Positions 55,697 to 64,000 of a stretch of DNA of 64,000 nucleotides are shown here, piece by piece. The stretch covers positions 5,580,001-5,644,000 of the forward strand of contig OW051472.1 in assembly GCA_932521025.1 (NCBI GenBank), read 5' to 3'. This DNA is from Oscheius onirici (Eukaryota; Nematoda; Chromadorea; Rhabditida; Rhabditidae). Both the position numbers and the translations under genes were made by a program. Numbering within the stretch: position 1 is the first letter of the stretch; every line of letters starts with the position of its first letter. The notes beneath the pieces were generated by a model that ran no database searches, was not told the origin of the DNA, and worked only from the letters and a program-made list of their open reading frames with translations.

Positions 55697-56327
55697 TCAG
55701 TTATTTGTTCCTGCAACAGTGGGCATAAAACAAGTGGAACTAGTGGGACAGAACTTATGAGAGCAGTTGCGTTCCAAAAGAGTCAAGTCTCCCCAATAGT
55801 CGTCCGAGTAGGTCACAATCTCCAATTTCTTGGCCAAACATTCAGGAGTTTTTTGGTTCTCTTCGTCACGTTCTGCTGCTGCTCAATCACAACAGAAGCC
55901 GCCATTTCCATGCCAGTACTGTTGACAGTCGTATTCAGCCGTACAGCTTGTTTGCTTCTCACCAGGATTTTCGCTACATTCTCCCTTGGATACGGGATAT
56001 CCAGCACAGGTTTGGAAGTCCGCTAAAATACCAAAAGTTTCTTAAAAAGCGACAGAATCCACCAATTTTTGGCACATCAGCCCTGTCGTTATAGCGGTTC
56101 CCAGGCTCTCTACAGCCGTGAACATCCATGAAAGGTAAAATCTTGTTAACAGCGTCGTCAAGATAGTACTTGAAAATATTAAAGAAAATCTGAAGTATTG
56201 GACCTTGATTCCTGGCGTTCCCTTTTCTCCTTTCTTGCAAGGTGTACCCAAATCAGGCTGTGCCCAATTATGAGCATGTAGGATTGGGATAACTAAGAAG
56301 ATAAGAAGTAGCATTCTATAAAACATG
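55697..56327 (-). pseudogene. Secreted degenerate-Kunitz/lustrin protein 3, pseudogene
   Basis: An inverted third copy. The exon order is intact: signal peptide (MFYRMLLLIFLVIPILHAHN), CKKGEKGTPGIK, YYLDDAVNKILPFMDVHGCR with GNRYNDRADVP, and DFQTCAGYPVSKGECSENPG. Directly after HGNGGFCCD comes an in-frame TGA where paralogue 1 has Gln. Homology continues in the same frame (AAAERDEENQKTPECL; NCSHKFCPTSSTC). Near 55722 a short deletion relative to the paralogues shifts the frame, so the final YCC-type end is out of frame. Two independent lesions support a pseudogene rather than a single sequencing error. Confidence 0.75.
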
Positions 56328-56795
56328 AGAAACCAACAATAGAAGTAATTTAATAAGGAAACTACTGGAGAAAACTCATCAGTCATCAGACTTCTAAAAA
56401 GTTTAACCGTGACCTATTTGATGTGATCAGAAGCATCGCAAAAGAGGAAACAAAGGTTTCGTTGACACTTTTTTCTCTCAATTGGTCATTGTTTCTGGCG
56501 CTTCTTCTTTTGCCGATAATTTATCGGAAGAGCATTATAGTTAGACTGCCTTGCCTTAGGCCATTGTGCCAGTAATCAGTAGTCCTTGGTCCGAGGTCCT
56601 TCTTGCCAGTCTCAAAAAAAAGCGGAACCGTCCAAAACTCAAGCTGAGCAGAAAATAGTCTCAATTGAGAACAATTACCTGAATATTTATTTCGCAAAAA
56701 GTGGCCTAAATTGCCCTGGTCTAGGCGGTCTAGCCCTCAACCTTCTTTATCGACTCGGGTCTTTCCGTTGCCAAGAGCTCTTTGCTAGGACCTAA

Positions 56796-58862
56796 ATGCC
56801 TGCTGGCTACAGCTCTCAGCCGGTTTCTGGTAAGTTTTTTTCTGGTTTTGACTACTATTTAGTTCAGGCTTTACCGGGCATATGCCCGGGGCCAAATGGC
56901 AGGTTGGAAGACGGTATGTCCCGCCGACGGTCGATCAGATGGTATGTTTTAGGGAGTTTTTTTTTTAAATAGAATTGCTTTCAAACAAGACTGAAAACCA
57001 CAAACAAAACACTTAGACAGCCAAATTCGGACAGACAAGACAGTTTGACAAGTTTTCTTTTTCACAGTCTGAACGGCCGTTCGACTAGGAAATGTGCTTT
57101 TCCGGTTCTTTCAGGGAATGCAACAAACATCTTTGACTTCTGAGGAATGAGAAAACACTAGAATTTCAGAATCTGGTAAATCCTCCTCACGCATCGTCCC
57201 ACCTGATGAACTTGTCCGACTCTCGTGGAATCGAGCCATCATTCCATCAGTCAGCTCCAGAAGTCCATTTCGCCAACCAGCACCCAGAACATGTTCTCGT
57301 GGACGAAGGCACGGTAGGTTCTCTCTCCCTCTACCCGTTAAACATCAGTTTGGATAATTCACGAGCGCAGTGTCACCATGGAAAAGACACTGACGGGTCC
57401 GTGATTCTTTATCGACTCCCTTTCTCTCTCTCTGTTCTAGCGAAAAATTTTGCTTTCAGCAATCGGAGATGTCATTTCGACAAGATATCGTGGATCGAGG
57501 TAAAAAGAGCTTAAAAACATGAAAATGTGATGTGTTCAGGAGTGAGCTACGTCAACGGAATGAGCAACGATGTCATGGGAGGACATAGACATCAGGTTAA
57601 TTTTGCTGAAAGTTATATTCTTCGGTGTTTTGATGTTCTGCAAAGTTGTAGCCTAGATCAAGAGCTTTTTGTTTTGGTTTTTGTGCAAGTTTGTAGCGCT
57701 AAAAACGTTGTGAAAACATCGCAGCACTTGAAAACGTTGTCTTTAATCATTTGGAGAGGAGGGTTATACATAATATTCTCGAGATATGCAGTATTCTAGG
57801 CTCCATATCTGAGTCCAGGAAGTTTCAACTACTCTATGGGATTCGATGCCCAAGGAAGGCCAGTCAGGATATCGCAGCAGCAAAACAGTCAGTTTATTCC
57901 AAATGGTGGACAATACCAAGCTAACGGAATGCTTCAGTATTCACATGGCTATCAAACTAACCAGGGATACGTGAGTTTGATTTTTTCGATCAAAAAGTTT
58001 CCAAATCAGGAACCTCCACGAGGAGCTCAACCAAGCTACGACAGCGAAGGACGACAGATTCAAGTCTATCAGAATAACATTACAGAATTCGTGAGTCCTA
58101 GATTTGAGCTCTGTTATTCTTTTCTTTAGCCCAGTCAAACTGGTCATATGAGTCGTTCCGACATGTCAATGACGGCAGCTACCGGAAGAAGTCGAAGCCT
58201 CCCGCGACGTATGCACTTCTCCCCTTTCAGCCGGCTGAATGGATGTTTTCAGGTCGGGTCGTCGAAAAGGATCCTTTTGAGGGAGTAGAATCGGGCTGGT
58301 GGAGTAAGGGAGAGGTGCTGAGAAATAAGGAACGAAGGGAGATGGCCGAGAAGGGAAAGACTATAATGGGAGGGGATTGGAGTGCTCCCAAGATGGAAGT
58401 CAGTCCACCGAGAAGAGCTTGGAAGGTAGGTGCTTGCAGCAATGTCAGCGCTTTGCTCATTGTGTCTATTAAAGTACTCAACGTTGTGATTCTGACCAGA
58501 ATTAACGAGCACTTTTTCCCGCATGACAAATTATTATTTTTTTATTTCCAGCTTCTTTTCCAGGAAAGAGGAGACGAGACGCAAGATATTCCTACTGCCG
58601 GCTACAGTGGTCACATTCAAGGACTAAGACAGTTACAAGTCGGCAAGCCCTATCATCGAGCAGCCAAAGAGGCTAAAGAGCAGTATGTCGAGCGGAGACG
58701 GGCTCGAAGTGGAGGACGAGGTTTTTTGTCTAATCCCTGTACAAAAGAGTAGTTCCAGAACAGTTCTATAGCAACGGAAGTGGGCACTTGGACGGCGGTA
58801 GCGAACAGCTCAATTATGATCACTCTGTCGCCTCTGGAATGCATGCTCGAAGTGGATTCTGA
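56796..58862 (+). CDS. UPF0605/CIMIP2-motif protein
   Basis: About ten short exons encode a hydrophilic cytosolic protein. Its N-terminus has GFTGHMPGAKWQVGRRYVPP and its C-terminal part has AGYSGHIQGLRQLQVGKPYH. The GY(T/S)GHxxG...GxxY pattern at both ends is the hallmark of the FAM166/CIMIP2 (UPF0605) family, in which such repeats bind the inner wall of ciliary microtubules. Between them are Gln/Ser-rich stretches and a basic block (EVLRNKERREMAEKGKTIMG). The final 34-bp intron (GTTTTTTG to AGAGTAG) restores a longer end, SVASGMHARSGF, with TGA at 58860-58862; unspliced it stops at 58752. The function in this animal is inferred only from the motif. Confidence 0.65.
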
Positions 58863-59189
58863 GCAATAATTTCCAGTATTTCCCCCTAATGAAGCATGTT
58901 CTCCTCGTTCTATTTGCCTGTCTGATGACTAACCTCTACGACTGACCGGCTCTCTGTGTTGAACTTCAGGGTGGCCGGCCGGTCGAGAGTGGATGACGAA
59001 ACATGGAAGTCGAACGTGAACCACAAATATTGGGATGACCGAGAGAGAAGAGCCTCGGCAAAAACTGGGCCTGGACATCTTGCGTGGCATTGGGCAATTC
59101 TTTGAAAGGATCTCTTGACTGTTTCAATTGAAAAAAGAGATTTCGCAGTTCTACAGGAACAGTCGCAAAAAATTTTGCCGTATACAATT

Positions 59190-59250
59190 CACATTTTACA
59201 TTTCAGAAAAGTTGTAGCTGATAAATTTTTCTATAATTTTGCAAAACATC
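59190..59250 (-). repeat. Dispersed repeat with GATGTTYTGCAAA core
   Basis: The minus strand reads GGATGTTTTGCAAAATTATA and, further on, CAGCTACAACTTTTC. Related copies lie at about 4691-4733, 18894-18912, 57632-57651 and (minus strand) 53041-53062. All share GATGTT(C/T)TGCAAA(A/G) followed by TTGTAG-like sequence. It is a short intergenic or intronic repeat family. Confidence 0.5.
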
Positions 59251-59299
59251 CAAAAACTCGAAAGCACCCTCTTCATCTTGAAAAAGAGTTTTTTAGTGT

Positions 59300-60050
59300 A
59301 CGGTTTTCAAAGACGTAGTAGGCTTAATTGAAAGCTTGCTATTAAAAAGATGGACAGTCTTTCAGGAGAACTTGTTGCCCTGTTTTGACCTCCCGCACCG
59401 TTCCTGCAGTTATTGTCTCCAACGCACAGTAGTGTCCGCCGCGTGTTATCCACTCTCCTGCTCCACGGATATTTTGGTCTCGCATTGCGAGAAAATCCAA
59501 AAACAAACGCCGGGCCACAAGCGCGAGACAAGACAATTGGAATTAGGCACCGGTCAGCCGCCCAGCTGGGTGTCCAGAGTTCGCGCAAAAGAGCATGTTG
59601 CCTCGCAGAGAGTCGTCGTCTTGTTTGCTCCCGGAGGGAGAGACTGGACCAGCCACCATGACCTCCCTCCAAGAAAGATCCTGGATACTTTTCCAGCTTT
59701 CAGTCTTCCGAAACCTCACATTTCTGTGATTCTTCTCGAACCTTTTCCTACTTCTGTACATCGCTTCTCCTCCAGCCGCAGAGTCTAGTTGTTGTCCAGT
59801 CGTTCCAACTGTCTGAGAGGACTGCTACGACTCTTGTTACCCGCGTCAAGCACATTGTTCTGTCAGTCGCTCTCTCGTTCCAATAAGGCAAACACTCGCA
59901 GTTTTTCTCACTTTCTCGTGTCAAGCATCTCCAGCTCTCCTTTCCCTAAAGACAAATCTTTTACTCTTTTAAACCGTTTTTCAACCACGATATTTTCTTG
60001 TCTGGTGTCCTTTCTCTTTCACCCTCTTCATTGTCAGACTACAAAACTGT
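59300..60050. promoter_or_regulatory. Upstream region of the large Kunitz gene
   Basis: No supported gene. The last part is pyrimidine-rich and ends in CTGTTTTTCAG two bases before the ATG at 60059, consistent with a trans-splice acceptor or a first 5' intron. Confidence 0.35.
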
Positions 60051-60058
60051 TTTTCAGA

Positions 60059-63000
60059 ATGCGGCCCAGACCAGAGCTCATAGCCTGGTCCATATTAGTG
60101 TTTTCCCCCTGTATCTTCGCCAAATTAGACTGCGACCCGACGGCCAACGTGAAAAAGCCGGACCCGGGAAGTCCGGAATCGTATCTCTATTGCAACCTCG
60201 AAGGGTGAGAACAGTATTCCCATTTTTTTCGCTCTTAAACAAACAGTACGATCCAATCGGACCCGTTCCGCGAGCTTCGAACCTATTCACATACAGACTC
60301 TCTCTTTCAGGATTTTTTCCAAAAGAAAATGCATCTCCGGAAAGATCTTCAACTCCGAGACGGAAGAGTGCGAATCTCTTAGACAGAGCGACGACCCGGT
60401 AGATGATCCGTTTATCAAGCCTTTTTATCAAGCTCCAGGTAGAAAATTGCCAAAAAACTAACCAAAATCCTTTCCAGACGATCTCTGTGGCGGCGGCATC
60501 CCATTGACCATCCTGTCAGCACCAGTGGCATGTAATCCGAGCATTAGTAGCTGTCCTGATGGTAAGAGCCATAATATTCTAAATTCACTTCTAAAAGCGT
60601 CTTGTCATATTTTTGATATTTTTGAAAATACTTTTTAGGCTACGTCTGTCGAATGTACGAAAGAACAGGGACTTCGTACTGTTGCCAAGGCGGATCGCCG
60701 CTTCCTCCAAGTGGATCTTCATCTTCGACAATGTGTTCCAGCGACCAAGTTACTTTCATCGATACCAAGACTGGGAAACCGCAGTCATGTGTCCTTTCCA
60801 ATCCGGGATCCTGCCCGACAGGATTCGGTTGTAATCTTGTCGGAGGAATTGTCACCAGGTTTCTTTGGTTTTGATACTTCCGGAATTACTGATTTCAGAT
60901 GTTGCGGCAAAGATTTGGGCTGTCCTTTCAACTCGGCCGCCTTTTTGCATCCAACCACTGGCGCCGCCGTTGAATGTAGTCCAGGTTCGAACAAGTGAGT
61001 TTACTTTTCCAGGAAACTGCAACAAATTACCTTACAGCTCTTGTCAAAGAGGGTTCTCTTGCATTCAGTCCAGCTCTCTGAACAGAAATATCTGCTGCTC
61101 AAACCCTCCTGGTTCCAGTCAGACAGACTCTTGTCCTGGTGGTGAAACTCCATTGGTTTTGCCTTCTTCCTGTTCGGCTGACTCGCCCTGTCCCAGTGGC
61201 TACGTCTGCAGAAATGGACGCTGCTGTCCAAGTACCAGCGTCTGCCCTGTCGGACTTCCTCTCGGAGGTGGACCGACCGTCTGCGGCGAAAGAAATCCCT
61301 GCAAGGAAGGCTACCAATGTGTCACCAATTCCGGCACCCAGTACTGCTGTCCAAGTCGCGAAAATGTCTGCAAACTTCCTAAAAACTCGGGAGTAGCATG
61401 TGCATCTTCTCGACCAGCCTCCACGAGATACTATTTCGATTTCGCGACGGGCAGCTGTCGCTCCTTCCAGTTCAGCCAGTGTGGCGGCAACGCGAACAAT
61501 TTCAACTCGTTGGAAGAGTGTGAAGGTTTCTGTGTCGATACACAGTGCAAGAATGGACAAGCCTACCGAGTTGGTGCTGTTAATGCCGTCTGTGCCATGA
61601 CTTCTGTGAATACCTGTCCACAACAGTATTCCTGTCAGGGAGCCCTTTACGGACCGAGTTCCATCTGTTGTCCTACCGCTGGTAAGGCCTTTTTCCTTAC
61701 TAGTGCTTTGCTACTCTAGGAAATTCTTAAATTCATATTTTAGAGCTGACCTGTAACGAAATGGTCTCTGCCGGTACACCCTGTTTTGGAAGGTCTGTCA
61801 CCACTCAGCGCTACTACTTTAATCCCAATACCAGGTAGACCAGCCTTCTTTCGAGTCGAATAACATGTTCAGAAAGTGCCAGTCATTCCAATATTACGGA
61901 TGTAGTGGCAATGGCAACAACTTTGCAACAATCGACGATTGTAACGATCACTGTCTGACGGCTGTTGATTCCGTGTGTGGCGGAGTGGCTGCACTGCTTG
62001 ATCCTAATCACCAGCCACAACGCTGTTCCGACAACGTTCCTTGTCCCGCTGGCTATGACTGCAACAGAGAAAACTACTGCTGTCCCTCGTCGTCAACAGC
62101 TTGTGGAGCTTCTTTCTCAAAGGGAAACATCTGCTCCCGTTCCATTCAGCGCTCAATGTGGCACTATGACAGCAGCACGAAAAAGTGCAGTCAGTTTGCT
62201 TACAACGGATGTGGCGGAACTTCGAACCGATTCATTTCCCAGAAGGCCTGTCAGGATATGTGCGTCGACTCAAACTCCTTGGGTTCGTGTCCAAGAGGAA
62301 TGACTGCCGTGATTGATGTAGGCGATGTGCTTCCTAAGAGCTGCACACTCAATGTCATGGGAACATGTCCTTCCCGCTCATCTTGTGTCCGTTCCACTGC
62401 GAACCAGCCCATCTGCTGTCAGACTGTGACTACCTGTCCCGACAACAGATCTCCCTATGTTATTCCTGGTAGGTATTTCCGTAGTGTCTAACTGTCTACT
62501 TTAGGCTCGAATTCTGTTGTCGCTTGCAACCTGGATGCCGACGAATGCCCCGCTGGAAACACTTGTCTTGAGTCGAAGTAAGTCTTTCGTCTTCCATACA
62601 ATCCCAAATTTAGTGTGGCCGGGTTCTTCATGTGCTGCTCGGAGACTCGTTCAGCGCAACGACCTCCTCAACGTGGACGGAAAGAAGGAGGGCCTGACTC
62701 GCTTGCCGCTCTAATGAGAACAATTTCTCCATGTCCACCGCAACTTCACAGCAATGGACAAACATGTACAGTCAACGCTATCGGAGAATGTCCGGTCAAT
62801 CACCTCTGTTTCCGAGATGTGGGCTTCGAGCTTGGCAGCTGCTGTCGTTCAATGACTCCACCCAAATGTGCTCAAAAGACGTTCATTCCTGTCTTCCTGG
62901 AAGGAACACAGGTTCAAGTCTGTCAGGCAGATCTCGGAGGGTGTCCTCGTGACTCACGCTGTATGACTTCCACAGTACCGAAACTGGCAATATGTTGCAA

Positions 63001-64000
63001 AAAATACGCTCCACCTCCAACACGTGGATCTCCCGGTAATCAGCCCATGTGCAAAAATGGAAACCGTCCCTTCCATGTGGGAGCAGAGGCACAAGAGTGC
63101 AATTTCATGTTCAACACCTGTCCAGATGGTCACAAGTGCGAGTTTTCGTCAACTGGAAAAGCCGTCTGTTGTGCCGACAACTCTGACATCCGGTGTCCTC
63201 ACGGCTCCTCAGCCTTTGAATACGGTAACTTAGTGAACAGTGAAAGTTTTAAATTGGAAATTTTGCAGGTGGACGTCCTCTGGCCTGTCCAGCCGGCAGC
63301 TACAAGTGTCCAGCCGGGTATTCCTGTCTCCCCAGTACAAATCCTCAATACCATCTCTGCTGTTCAACTGGAGCCGTTCCTTCTCAGCCACAATGTGCCA
63401 GAGGAGAAGCTTATAATGAGCCCGGATCCAATCAGATTCGCTTCTGTTCCCCGATTGCCAACAACTGTCCAACCGGCTACCAGTGTCTCGAAAGTGACAG
63501 ACCCGGCCAGTTCATCTGCTGTACTCAGGGAGACATGACTGATCGCTTCAAGGGCTTCTGTCCTCCGCGACAAGTTCCCTACGTGTCGAGAGACGGGTAT
63601 CCTCCAACTTGTCACATGCAGCTAAATCCTTGTCCTACCACAGCTCCCTACGTATGTATCTACTCTCCTCAGAAGCAGGACTCGTTCTGTTGTGCTCCTA
63701 TCGACACGGCAGTCCGTCCGATGGCTGTGCCAGAGAATGCTGCAGCACGACCGGGAAAAGGCTTCGTACCGGATTACGGTCTACCAAACCAGAATATGCA
63801 GGTTCCCGATGGAAATCCGATGGCCGGAATGACTGCCACGTTCCCAGGAGGACCAGTGCCTGGGATAACACCAGGCATGGGTGGAAACGTCGCCATTCCT
63901 GATCCCATTCCCGGAGTCTCCAGCGAGAGAATTCTTCCCCCGGGAATGATCAATTCTGGAAATACGGGAAATTTGGGCAATGGCTTTGGACAGACTTCAT
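60059..64000 (+). CDS. Large secreted lustrin/Kunitz multidomain protein, 3' end beyond window
   Basis: An extracellular matrix or secreted inhibitor-type protein. The start MRPRPELIAWSILVFSPCIF (signal peptide) leads to a short Cys motif (KRKCISGKIFNSETEECESL). Many lustrin-type cysteine repeats follow, such as CNPSISSCPDGYVCR, CSADSPCPSGYVCRNGRCC and CNFMFNTCPDGHKCEFSS. Three Kunitz domains are visible: about 61365-61545 (RYYFDFATGSCRSFQFSQCG), about 61745-61955 (KCQSFQYYGCSGNGNNFATI) and about 62099-62260 (WHYDSSTKKCSQFAYNGCGG). The last part turns Gly/Pro/Met-rich (VPDGNPMAGMTATF) and is open at the window edge. Introns are few and short. It resembles large C. elegans Kunitz/lustrin proteins linked to cuticle and moulting, but orthology is not shown. 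Confidence 0.88.

Noticed and set aside
55870..55900. Splicing out the in-frame TGA of the third Kunitz paralogue, or reading it as selenocysteine
   Set aside because: The only GT...AG pair would give an intron of about 21 bp. Paralogue 1 has Gln there, and a second frame-shifting deletion lies downstream.
59307..59788. Overlapping frames on both strands (121 and 150 residues)
   Set aside because: They shadow each other on opposite strands in GC-richer sequence upstream of the Kunitz gene; no motif or splice support.

Overview
The window looks like nuclear DNA of a nematode, probably Chromadorea; the species cannot be named from the sequence. Reasons: very short introns (mostly 35-60 bp), a cuticle collagen with the typical nematode C-terminus, supplementary-type nuclear hormone receptors, divergent Cys-loop channels, and Kunitz/lustrin-type secreted proteins. 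Many start codons lie a few bases after a splice-acceptor sequence, as expected when 5' ends are made by spliced-leader trans-splicing.

Layout. 1-9.8 kb (mostly minus strand): a type-B carboxylesterase with a hAT-like MITE in one intron, sparse sequence, then two small Gly/Cys-rich secreted proteins. 10.6-12.2 kb (-): a chromodomain protein. 12.9-21.4 kb (+): a tightly packed, possibly operonic row with the ABCF1-like translation ATPase, a small basic protein, two adjoining unknown reading frames, a protein with repeated RFSAP motifs, and the first exon of another gene. 23.1-26.1 kb: a prominin-like five-pass membrane protein (-) divergent from a small membrane protein (+). 26.5-27.5 kb (-): a cuticle collagen.

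28.2-44.1 kb is the most unusual part. Three Cys-loop ligand-gated channel genes, and an orphan first exon of a fourth, are interleaved with four copies of a small cysteine-rich family resembling Ly6/uPAR (LU) proteins. One LU copy is intact, one has lost its membrane anchor, and two are broken. A fatty-acid transport protein/acyl-CoA synthetase gene lies among them. Ly6 proteins are known modulators of nicotinic-type channels, so receptor-modulator co-localisation is an attractive hypothesis.

44.1-48.1 kb: two divergent nuclear hormone receptors. 48.3-48.9 kb: an unrecognised, apparently furin-processed secreted protein. 49.0-50.5 kb (-): an extracellular LRR protein with a GPI-like tail. 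52.4-53.4 kb: a NUDT6-like Nudix protein. 54.1-56.3 kb: three paralogous secreted degenerate-Kunitz proteins, one a pseudogene. 56.8-58.9 kb: a UPF0605/CIMIP2-motif protein. 60.1 kb to the window end: a large secreted lustrin/Kunitz multidomain protein, incomplete.

Coding models were assembled by eye from conserved protein segments and GT-AG (sometimes GC-AG) junctions. Several otherwise convincing genes show isolated one-base frame shifts, so either some copies are decaying or the assembly carries small indels; I could not distinguish these.
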